Shown one piece after another: positions 17,984 through 26,108 of a DNA stretch of 64,000 nucleotides. Where the stretch lies: the NCBI GenBank assembly GCA_016785955.1, contig JAEUWH010000035.1, positions 46,404-110,403 of the forward strand. Reading direction: 5' to 3'. A program made the translations under genes and the position numbers. Each line of letters begins with the position of its first letter. Within the stretch, counting starts at the first letter, position 1. The DNA comes from Pseudobdellovibrionaceae bacterium (lineage in GTDB: Bacteria; Bdellovibrionota; Bdellovibrionia; Bdellovibrionales; Bdellovibrionaceae). Below the pieces are notes generated by a model. It searched no databases. It was given only the letters and a program-made list of their open reading frames with translations, and was not told the origin of the DNA.

Positions 17984-18457
17984 GTGAACGTTCAAGTCAT
18001 TTCCTTCAAATGTGTTCTTAAAAATAATCTCGGCACAGTCATCAGTTCCACTTTTAATCGTGACGTATTGACTGCGGGACAACCTGATCAAACAGCTATG
18101 CTTTCTGGCCTTACAAAAGGTTTACAAAACCTGGTTAAAGGTGAAAAGCGCTCTATAGCACTGTCGGCAGAGGAAGCCTATGGACTGTATGATCCTAAGA
18201 AAGTCGTTTTCTTTCCTCGCAAAAAAATTCCAAATTCTACCAAAAAAGGTGAAGTCATCAATATCCTCAGCAAAAGCGGCATTCCACGCTCTTACAAAGT
18301 TTTAGAGTTACATTCTGACTTCGTAAGCCTAGATGGCAATCATCCTTTAGCTGGACAAGATTTAATCTTTGAAATCGAAGCTCTAGACGCTCGCGATGCC
18401 ACTACCGATGAAATAAATGAATCCGCAAATGTAGTGGCCAATCAGTTGTTAAATTAG
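17984..18457 (+). CDS. FKBP-type peptidyl-prolyl isomerase (SlyD-like)
   Basis: 157 residues from a GTG start at 17984 with AAAGGA a few bases upstream. It has the SlyD/FKBP plan: GLTKGLQNLVKGEKR flap entry, EEAYGLYDP, and the C-terminal segment DGNHPLAGQDL followed by FEIEALDARDAT, which is near-diagnostic of SlyD-type isomerases. The histidine-rich metal tail of E. coli SlyD is absent. No signal peptide is present, so it is a cytoplasmic proline isomerase and chaperone. It sits directly after the RRM terminator and converges on the methyltransferase gene. Confidence 0.88.
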   Translation: MNVQVISFKCVLKNNLGTVISSTFNRDVLTAGQPDQTAMLSGLTKGLQNLVKGEKRSIALSAEEAYGLYDPKKVVFFPRKKIPNSTKKGEVINILSKSGIPRSYKVLELHSDFVSLDGNHPLAGQDLIFEIEALDARDATTDEINESANVVANQLLN

Positions 18458-18493
18458 TCTACGACAATCTCAACTGTGCGGCCCAAGAGGCCC

Positions 18494-19138
18494 TCATTTG
18501 ATAAGCTCAAAAAGCAGTACATCACCAATCAAAACTTCCGTCGAAACAGAAAATTTCGCGTCGTGGACCCAACGTTTAAACTGATCTATGGAAATCGTTT
18601 GGGTCTGATATCCTTCTTGAATCCACTGTTGAATCTTTTTTTGTTTCCACGGGGCATTCGGCAAAAGAAGGACAGAACCTCGCACCCGCCCTTGGGATGC
18701 AAGCACTCGATATATCTCGCGAAGGGCTCCGGGGCCATCAGGAAAAGAATTGAAACCACCAAAACACGAAATAGCTGCAAACTCGCCATTTTCAAAAGGC
18801 ATTTGCTGAACATCACCAACCACCAACTCGCATTTAGGTACTTTCAACTTTGTTTTGGCTTTCGCTAACATCTCTGGGGAAATATCTAGGCAAATCAGTT
18901 TCGCTATTTTATCGTTCCGGTCAGGACGCAGGGCCACCGCCGTCAGACTGCCATCTCCGGTGGCAATATCCAAAATTTTAATTTTTGTCTGAACTATGTC
19001 TCGAAAGAACCTGATATGCCGAAAAATATTCCCACGCCAAATTACATAGTAGGCTAATAAAGAAAGCAGTGGGTAAAATTGCGCGTACAAGGAATACCGC
19101 TGTTTCGTTTTCTGATTTAGAACCTCATGGGAACTCAT
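18494..19138 (-). CDS. SAM-dependent methyltransferase (UbiE-like)
   Basis: 214-residue class I methyltransferase. Motif I is ILDIATGDGS near residue 55, and the conserved VVGDVQQMPF / ALREIYRVL segments of the UbiE/Methyltransf_11 group follow. ATG 19138 has AGAGGA eight bases upstream. It starts 20 bases after the aminotransferase/reductase gene on the same strand, so it is probably the last gene of that operon. N- or O-methylation of the amine product is an inference; ubiquinone/menaquinone methylation is less likely in this setting. Confidence 0.8.
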   Translation of the reverse strand: MSSHEVLNQKTKQRYSLYAQFYPLLSLLAYYVIWRGNIFRHIRFFRDIVQTKIKILDIATGDGSLTAVALRPDRNDKIAKLICLDISPEMLAKAKTKLKVPKCELVVGDVQQMPFENGEFAAISCFGGFNSFPDGPGALREIYRVLASQGRVRGSVLLLPNAPWKQKKIQQWIQEGYQTQTISIDQFKRWVHDAKFSVSTEVLIGDVLLFELIK

Positions 19139-19158
19139 AATGTATCCTCTATCTAACT

Positions 19159-21732
19159 TTATAATTTTGTGACGACAAACCCACGACGATTCGCCATTTG
19201 ACGGATAGCCTGCACCTTCTCTGGCGTAATATCACCAATAGAAAAACTACCTTGGTAGTCCGACAAGCCTAGAACTAATGTCTCGGCCAAACAAGCAAAA
19301 CAATCTCCCGACAGCAATGGCAACCAAGAGTGATCAATCGATTGAGCTTTTGGCAAACGCGCAAGTCCCGCCGGAACATAAAGAAAATTTTTCGAGGCAC
19401 GCACCGTCTGCCCGACATTGGACGGCACCGAAATATCAATAATGACGGCGTCTTGTTTTAGATGCTCCACGTGCAATAACTCCTGCACAGAGCTGGTCGC
19501 CAACACGACCACATCACATGTCTTCAAATCATTCATATTTGCGGTCAAATGCAGTCTCGTCCGCGAGATCCGAGTCGTTTGCACAATATCTGTCACCGCA
19601 TTTTGAAATCGCACACTCGAGGCATAAGGTTCTTTATAAACCAACGTCAAGTGACTTCCCTTCGTTGCCATAATTTGAGTGATCACACGACCAATATTAC
19701 CCGCAAAACCAACAATACCGACATTAATATTTTCAAACTTTAATCCGCGAGACAAAATGGCATTCTCGATGGCTTCAATCGAAAAGCCCGCTGTCAAACT
19801 GTTTCCGGTCGTCAGCGAAATTCTTCCTGAATTCAGCATAGTCCCGTTCTTGGTCGCAATACTAGTAAACTGTCCTAGCCCCAAATATTCTATCGGCTCA
19901 TCCTGCAGTTCATCGACAAAATCCTGAAGAGTATCCACCATGACCGGCGTATCTATAAACTCTGAAACAACAGTAAGACCGTACAAACTCAAACGAACTC
20001 GTTTGCCATCGACAGACTCAATGATTTGTTGATGATAGCGAAAAGGACGACTGAATTCCCCATAGGCTGTAAAAAATTTCTTTAGTCGCTCAAGCTTCAC
20101 TCCACGCAGACTGGGGTCTAGTCGCTGAGCATGATCCCAATTTATGATATGCCCAATGAATGCCACGTCTTTTATTTTTTCAGCCTTCAACAGTGGTTTT
20201 TGCACCAATGGCAGCCGATCAGGTATAATTTCATCTTTTGAAAAAATATGCGAAAACAACTGTCCCAAGCTGTTTGTATCCAATATAAAAAGCAAATTCT
20301 CGAACGCTTTTTTTAATTGCTGTATAGCCTGATCCGTCACATAGGCACAAGGCTGAATACGGATGGTTTCTGGAGAACTCAATGTCACGCCGACCCGAAT
20401 CTGATGACGATTTAACAAAAAACTTGTCAGTAAATAGGATGCATGACCATTCCTGGCTAAGGAGTATAACAATGTGGGAATATTTTCATTTTCTATGAAA
20501 TTGAACTCAACCCCCATCAAAAAACCTTTGCCGCGAATATCTTTTATCCAACGAGGATACTTCTTTTTTAGGTCAGAAAAAAAACTGCGAATATCTGATT
20601 CAAATCGATTGGCTCGTTTACAAATATCATCCTTTTGAGATTCTAAATATTCTATGGTCTTAAGAGCCATGCGTGATGAAAAATCATCTTCTGCAAATGT
20701 TGACGAATGAATCATGCCTAGCTCACGATCATAGAACTGCTCACGGCACGACACCGACGTTATTTTAGAAACTCCCCCACCTAAACTTTTTCCTAGCAAA
20801 ATAATATCGGGCTGCAAAGACCACTCGGAACAGGCAAGAAAATATCCAGTTCGAAATAAGCCGGACTGAATTTCATCTGCAATCGTGGGAATTTCATGTT
20901 TGCCAGTGAATTCGAAAATTATTTCTAATTTTTCTTTTGGAATCGGACGAATACCGCCTTCTCCCTGAATTGGCTCGAAAATAAATCCGATAAATGGTGA
21001 AAACGAAAACTCCTTACCTTTAAATTCAAAATTATAATTTTTCCGTTCTAGAATCCCAATTTGAGTTTCCATGGAACGTTCAACGTCTAAAAATATGCCC
21101 TCGAAAAGAAAATGTGAGTACATTTTTTTATAATAGTCATTACTTGAAGACAAAACAGCAGATGCTGTCTTGCCATGATAACTGCGGTTAAGCGATATCA
21201 AGACAGGCACCATCAAATCTATCTGATTGACTATCTGTTCATACTGCTTTTGTGTTTCCTGATCATTTTTCAAAGATCCAAACCAGGCCAGCAAGTTCCG
21301 CTTCAAACCAGTCTTACGCTTTTGCCAAAGCAACAAAGAATTTTTAATAGCAATTTCTGTCGCTTCGGTTCCCGTGCTGGCAAATGTGTGAATAAATCGG
21401 TCGCGGGTTTTCAATTCCGCCTGAATTCGTGCCGTAAGTAATTTTCCCAACAGGGCCGTTTCCGACCGAACAGACGCTTGCGCGTGGATCACACGTTTGG
21501 CTTTAAAAAACAAATCGATCTCTTCGAGTATGAACTTGGGATTGTGACCCAAGATTAGACTGCCATATCCTCCTAGAAAGTCTTTTACAGTGATCAGTTG
21601 ATCATTCGACAGATACATCATCTGATCACCTTCAGCCTGAATAAAATTTTTATCTAGCCGCAATATTTTTAGCAACCGACCTAACTGCGGCTTAACAAAT
21701 TCCTGATAAGATTCAATAAAATGTTCAGACAT
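19159..21732 (-). CDS. Fused class III aminotransferase / long-chain acyl-ACP reductase
   Basis: 857 residues from ATG 21732 (a GTG one codon earlier is possible). Residues 1 to about 470 are a class III (ornithine-type) PLP aminotransferase: EGGIRPIP, ADEIQSG and the lysine of LLGKSLGGG are visible. Residues from about 523 (VAFIGHIINWDHAQ) to the end match cyanobacterial acyl-ACP reductase: GQFTSI, TTGNSLTAGF, the Rossmann motif GFAGNIG at 675-681, and CFACLAETL, where Cys814 aligns with the thioester-forming cysteine. The fusion predicts acyl-ACP reduction to a fatty aldehyde, then transamination to a long-chain amine. PigE and TamH perform equivalent chemistry in prodiginine and tambjamine synthesis with a different reductase type. 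It overlaps the PEP-synthase-like gene by eight bases. Confidence 0.85.
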   Translation of the reverse strand: MSEHFIESYQEFVKPQLGRLLKILRLDKNFIQAEGDQMMYLSNDQLITVKDFLGGYGSLILGHNPKFILEEIDLFFKAKRVIHAQASVRSETALLGKLLTARIQAELKTRDRFIHTFASTGTEATEIAIKNSLLLWQKRKTGLKRNLLAWFGSLKNDQETQKQYEQIVNQIDLMVPVLISLNRSYHGKTASAVLSSSNDYYKKMYSHFLFEGIFLDVERSMETQIGILERKNYNFEFKGKEFSFSPFIGFIFEPIQGEGGIRPIPKEKLEIIFEFTGKHEIPTIADEIQSGLFRTGYFLACSEWSLQPDIILLGKSLGGGVSKITSVSCREQFYDRELGMIHSSTFAEDDFSSRMALKTIEYLESQKDDICKRANRFESDIRSFFSDLKKKYPRWIKDIRGKGFLMGVEFNFIENENIPTLLYSLARNGHASYLLTSFLLNRHQIRVGVTLSSPETIRIQPCAYVTDQAIQQLKKAFENLLFILDTNSLGQLFSHIFSKDEIIPDRLPLVQKPLLKAEKIKDVAFIGHIINWDHAQRLDPSLRGVKLERLKKFFTAYGEFSRPFRYHQQIIESVDGKRVRLSLYGLTVVSEFIDTPVMVDTLQDFVDELQDEPIEYLGLGQFTSIATKNGTMLNSGRISLTTGNSLTAGFSIEAIENAILSRGLKFENINVGIVGFAGNIGRVITQIMATKGSHLTLVYKEPYASSVRFQNAVTDIVQTTRISRTRLHLTANMNDLKTCDVVVLATSSVQELLHVEHLKQDAVIIDISVPSNVGQTVRASKNFLYVPAGLARLPKAQSIDHSWLPLLSGDCFACLAETLVLGLSDYQGSFSIGDITPEKVQAIRQMANRRGFVVTKL

Positions 21733-24235
21733 CACTTAAAATTAGGATATGTCCCAAGCTTCCATCAAGCTCTATCTGCATACCTGTTTTCAATTTTTCG
21801 GTCGCGTCGGGAATATTGAGCACGGCAGGAATGGAATACTCGCGCGCAATAAGGGCCGCATGGGATAACAATCCCCCAGTCTCTGTTATAACACCTGCCG
21901 ATAATCCAAATAACGGCGTCCAACCTGGATCTGTGTAGGGAACGACCATGATTTCGCCCTGCCGCAACGTTTGTGATTCTTGGATCGATTTCAAAACACG
22001 AACACGCCCCCGAACTCGTCCTGGCGAACAAGCAATACCCATCAAAGTTTTCCCGTCATTGTGGACAATACCAGTTCTCGATGCCATCAACTTTAGTCCA
22101 ACCTCGTTAGGATTTCTGAAAGACTCAAAGCCCGCTGCATAACTTTTAATATATTGAGCTCGCTGCTGGATTTCCTGACGTTTCTCTGGAAACTCGAGAT
22201 AGGCAAAAATATCTTCCACCGATAAACAAAAAAACATATCATTTACTTGAAATTTTCTATTCAAGAACAACAACCACTGTCGTACGAAATAATACATGCG
22301 TGTCGATCGATCACGCACTTCTTCACGTAACCATAGAAATTTTTTAAGACGCTTCAATCGCTTATGAAAGCTCTGTCTATAGACTAACCGATCTAGGATA
22401 TTTTCCTGAAAATGCTTTTCTAGCTTTTCCAGGCTCGGACTAGTTACATCTACTTTTCGATAAGAAATTGGATTCAGCAAGGTTGTCTTCAAGGTAGAAT
22501 AAAAAAACGATTTTTCTTCGCCCCATCGTGGAACTCGCAAATCAAGTTCTTTGGTGCTGTGATGGTAATATTTTTCAAAAAAAACTTGAATCATTTTTGC
22601 TAATTCATTTTTACTACCCAGCTCTTTTACAATCTGCTGATGCTTTTCTTCAGCACTTATAGAGTCTTCAATGATATTGACTATTTTATCTTGCAAATCT
22701 GGATCGCTTTGAATTTTAGCAGCAATTTCTTGAAGCGCGTTGAGTGGACTGAGCACTGATAAATGATCAATATTTTTAATCAATTCGGTATAATTTAAAC
22801 CGTCGATCTTGGTCTGCAAGGCAGTTAAGGTTTCAAGGAAAAACATTTTTGCATTCGATGCATTGTAGATCGTCGTAAAATAGTCACTTTCTAGTTGAAA
22901 TTGTTGGCTGCATAGTTCTTTCGAACACGCGAGCAACTCGGAATCACCAAGTTGATCCCATGGCCGATTTAACCACTGCTTCTCATAGGTAGGAAACTCC
23001 TTCATCCAGCGCAAAGCAATTTTTTCCTGCACCGAAAAGCCAGCAGAAATCCTAAATAAAACAGGAATCGCCTTAATAATTTTTCCCAAAGACCAACCCG
23101 ATTGTCGCCCCCGACCTTGGTAAACCGGCGGAATCGATAGATCCTGATCAAATGTATCTTCCCGAAACCCTGGCAATTGCAGCTGAACCTGCTTAACAAG
23201 TTCGACGTTCCAATAGGGTTTTCCATAAAGAACCCGAAACCATTTTAATTTTTCTTTTGGAAAAGAAGCCAGCAAACCTAGGTGTCGAAAATAGCTTTCC
23301 ATCGAATGACTGAAAACATTTCCGTACAGTGACCACATCACCGGAGAGACGACGGCGGAAGACACGCCGCCATCCCGAAAATCTGCCGTTGTCCATACCG
23401 AATCAAATTGTGCATAGTCAAAAAAAGTTATGGGACGAGACTGCAGAAAATAAATTTCCCCCGATTTCACGGTGAATTCGATATCTTGTGGCGAATGAAA
23501 TTTGGATTGGATCGCCTTTGATTTCTCTAAAAGATGTTTTAAAAACAAATCGCGATGATCCACGGACGAAAAAATATTTTGGTCTTTTCGTTCCCTACGA
23601 ATTTGCATGCCGCCTTCAGCAAAAGTGATTTCAAAAAAGTCAGGATTTACTTGGCCCGAAACCAATTTTTCGCCACTACCTGAAACCAGCTCAACTATAA
23701 CTTCATCTTCGTGACCAGTTTGTGGATTCATCGTAAATACGACGCCCGAAAAGTCCCCCGTAATATACTCTTGCACAATGACGGACATCTGAAGACTTTT
23801 CGGATCAATATTTTTCTGCTGGCAGTAGGCCACCACACGCTCGCTTTTGACAGCGTCCCAACATTTTATAATTGCTTCAATTATCTGATCCGTACCCACG
23901 ACATCAAGATAAGTTGAAAACAGCCCAGCAAAGGAAGCTGACGAGGAATCTTCTTTGTTTCCCGAAGACCTCACCGCATAAGTCTTTGCGGGGTCAATAC
24001 GGATACGCCCCTCTAACCATTGACTCAGCAGCACCCTCCGCTGAGAGGCCTGCATAGACGAATGGCAAAGCTGTAAAAATACATCAGATGTCACAACAGA
24101 AAACTGGGGAACTAAAAATCCCCAATCGGCTAGTTTTACAAGTGACTCCGCTTTATTTCCGATACCCATCGCATCGATTCTTCCACGGATAAACACCGAG
24201 GTTAAGATATTTCTTGAACTCGGGTATCCTGACAC
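21725..24235 (-). CDS. PEP-synthase-like enzyme (ATP-grasp plus phosphohistidine domain)
   Basis: 836 residues from a GTG at 24235; ATG at residue 23 is an alternative. Domain order is that of PEP synthase, rifampin phosphotransferase and PigC: an N-terminal ATP-grasp (GNKAESLVKLADWG, AVRSSGNKEDSSSASFAG, QDIEFTV), a middle helical domain starting around WTTADFRDGGVSS, and a C-terminal swivelling domain with His792 in GGLLSHAALIARE. It is not canonical PpsA: the C-terminal PEP/pyruvate barrel is absent. Start and stop positions show tight coupling to the aminotransferase/reductase gene downstream. In tambjamine and prodiginine pathways an enzyme of this type joins the amine partner to an aldehyde at the expense of ATP. 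Rifamycin-type inactivation is the main alternative. Confidence 0.8.
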   Translation of the reverse strand: MSGYPSSRNILTSVFIRGRIDAMGIGNKAESLVKLADWGFLVPQFSVVTSDVFLQLCHSSMQASQRRVLLSQWLEGRIRIDPAKTYAVRSSGNKEDSSSASFAGLFSTYLDVVGTDQIIEAIIKCWDAVKSERVVAYCQQKNIDPKSLQMSVIVQEYITGDFSGVVFTMNPQTGHEDEVIVELVSGSGEKLVSGQVNPDFFEITFAEGGMQIRRERKDQNIFSSVDHRDLFLKHLLEKSKAIQSKFHSPQDIEFTVKSGEIYFLQSRPITFFDYAQFDSVWTTADFRDGGVSSAVVSPVMWSLYGNVFSHSMESYFRHLGLLASFPKEKLKWFRVLYGKPYWNVELVKQVQLQLPGFREDTFDQDLSIPPVYQGRGRQSGWSLGKIIKAIPVLFRISAGFSVQEKIALRWMKEFPTYEKQWLNRPWDQLGDSELLACSKELCSQQFQLESDYFTTIYNASNAKMFFLETLTALQTKIDGLNYTELIKNIDHLSVLSPLNALQEIAAKIQSDPDLQDKIVNIIEDSISAEEKHQQIVKELGSKNELAKMIQVFFEKYYHHSTKELDLRVPRWGEEKSFFYSTLKTTLLNPISYRKVDVTSPSLEKLEKHFQENILDRLVYRQSFHKRLKRLKKFLWLREEVRDRSTRMYYFVRQWLLFLNRKFQVNDMFFCLSVEDIFAYLEFPEKRQEIQQRAQYIKSYAAGFESFRNPNEVGLKLMASRTGIVHNDGKTLMGIACSPGRVRGRVRVLKSIQESQTLRQGEIMVVPYTDPGWTPLFGLSAGVITETGGLLSHAALIAREYSIPAVLNIPDATEKLKTGMQIELDGSLGHILILSDV

Positions 24236-24278
24236 ACATGTGTTCTTTTTAGCAAAAATCCAATCGCTTAATTTTTTT

Positions 24279-26108
24279 TTACATTCTTTGAGGGACAGGA
24301 ATACCTAAAATCGATAATCCCTTTTCCAAGACCATTCCCGTAGCACGAGCCAGGCACACTCGGGCCTGTCTTAACTGATCAGTTGGCGCCTGCGCAATGG
24401 GACATTCATGATAGAAATAATTAAAACGTTTTGCAAGATCATACAAATAACCACACAGAGTGCTGGGTTTATAATTTTCGGCCGACATATACACATAGTG
24501 ATGGAAATACGACAAGAATTGGACTAACTCGTGTTCAGATTTTTCGGTTAATGTCTCCCACGAGACCGTGTGCAGCAGTCCCCCGTCCATCACGGCAGAT
24601 GATTTTACCTGGGCGACTTTTTCTAACAAACTCTGAATACGTGCGTACGAGTACTGAATAAATGGCCCACTCTCGCCATCCAACTTCAACCATTCGGTCA
24701 TTTCGAAAACAATTTTCTTACCAGGATCCTGACGAAGCATTCCATATTTAATCGCTCCCTGCGCGATCTTGTGAGCCGTTTTCGTGATCTCATCTTCCGC
24801 CCACTCACCTCTGTAACGAACTAAATAGTCGGCGATAATTTTTTCCTGCATTTGATTGATCAATGCCATAATCGGTACAATGTTACCCTTTCGCGAACTC
24901 ATCGCCCCGTCTGGCAGCTCTACAAAGTTATACTGCAAGTGGTAACAATTCTTGGCTTGCTCAAAACCCAATTTTTCCAAAACCTTAAATACCTGTTGAA
25001 AATGCAGTGCCTGTCGCAAATCCACAACGTAAATCGATTTCTCAATTTTATGCTCTGTAAACTTTCGGCGTGCGAGTTCAATATCTTTCGTCGCGTACAA
25101 ACCAGTTCCATCTGACTTTAGCAACATGCAAAAGCCTAAGTTTTCCGCGTTCAAATCCATTCCGATAGCACCCTTAGACTCGACGATTTTACCTTTCGTC
25201 ATGTCACCTTGCTCGATCTTCAACATACCTTGTTGTTGATAGACCTGTTTAATAAACTCTACCGACGAACTATCAACATCAGATTCCCAATACCAAATAT
25301 CAAAACTTACTCCCGCCCAATCATAAACACTTTTCATCAACTGAATCGACCACTCGCGAGTTTCCTTCCACAAATCATAGAAAGGCCCATTTTTACTTTC
25401 TAGCTGCTTCAAAATTTCGGTCAACTGCGCCTGAAATTCCGTTTTATCCGAAGCCTTCTCGCTCTCGAGTTTGTTGTGTCCCGCCGAGTACATCCTTCCC
25501 AGCCACTCACCTTTGTCTTTCGTCGGCACTGGTTCCGTGTTGTGGTACTTCATATACCACAAACATTTTGCGACATGTGTTCCCACATCACCGGGAAAGG
25601 TTGAGGTCACGATATCTTGCCCAGAGAACCGCAATGTTTTCACCAGAGCATCACCTAAACATAGATTTCTCATATGCCCCACATGCAGTTCTTTATGGGT
25701 ATTGGGTTGCGAAAATTCGATCATTGTCTTAGGCGCGCCCATGTATATTGGACGCGTAAAATAACGGCCATCTAAAATTGGATTCAATACCCACTCTGCA
25801 AACGCCTTCATCGTGAATCTGAAGTTTAAATATGGCCCAGCCACTTGCACCGAGAACAAATCACTAGAAGAAAATTCCTGAACTAGCTTTGCAGCAATTG
25901 TTGGCGGCCCCTGTTTTAGAGCCTTTGCATAGGGAAATAGTCCCAGTGCCAAGTCTCCCATTTCTTTCTGAGGTGGTTCGACTAACAAGTCATAAATGGT
26001 GGTGGCTGCCGCGTCTAACCCCGCAGAAGAAAATTCGGTATTTCTAATCAACGCTTGACTAATCCATGCAGACAATTGTTTTTTCAATTCGTCGAACTGG
26101 TTTTTCAA
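24279..26108 (-). CDS. argS: Arginyl-tRNA synthetase
   Basis: 609 residues from a TTG start at 26108 that overlaps the stop of the upstream gene (TTTTGA) and is preceded by GGAAGGTG; the upstream in-frame start at 26156 lies inside that gene. It charges tRNA-Arg. The class I HIGH motif is HVGH at residues 142-145 and the KMSKS-equivalent is MSSRKG. The Arg-tRNA N-terminal domain (LKKQLSAWISQAL) and C-terminal anticodon domain (SYARIQSLLEKV) are present, and length is normal. It lies between a MutS-like gene and the PEP-synthase-like gene on one strand with short gaps; the placement is probably historical rather than functional. Confidence 0.95.
   Translation of the reverse strand: MKNQFDELKKQLSAWISQALIRNTEFSSAGLDAAATTIYDLLVEPPQKEMGDLALGLFPYAKALKQGPPTIAAKLVQEFSSSDLFSVQVAGPYLNFRFTMKAFAEWVLNPILDGRYFTRPIYMGAPKTMIEFSQPNTHKELHVGHMRNLCLGDALVKTLRFSGQDIVTSTFPGDVGTHVAKCLWYMKYHNTEPVPTKDKGEWLGRMYSAGHNKLESEKASDKTEFQAQLTEILKQLESKNGPFYDLWKETREWSIQLMKSVYDWAGVSFDIWYWESDVDSSSVEFIKQVYQQQGMLKIEQGDMTKGKIVESKGAIGMDLNAENLGFCMLLKSDGTGLYATKDIELARRKFTEHKIEKSIYVVDLRQALHFQQVFKVLEKLGFEQAKNCYHLQYNFVELPDGAMSSRKGNIVPIMALINQMQEKIIADYLVRYRGEWAEDEITKTAHKIAQGAIKYGMLRQDPGKKIVFEMTEWLKLDGESGPFIQYSYARIQSLLEKVAQVKSSAVMDGGLLHTVSWETLTEKSEHELVQFLSYFHHYVYMSAENYKPSTLCGYLYDLAKRFNYFYHECPIAQAPTDQLRQARVCLARATGMVLEKGLSILGIPVPQRM

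Noticed and set aside
427..24235. Prodiginine or tambjamine gene cluster
   Set aside because: Two enzymes share its logic, but the bipyrrole genes (proline adenylation, PCP, oxidase, O-methyltransferase set) are absent.
24279..26108. ArgS as part of the biosynthetic pathway (aminoacyl transfer)
   Set aside because: It has all domains and motifs of a housekeeping enzyme, and nothing shows an aminoacyl-tRNA-dependent transferase nearby.
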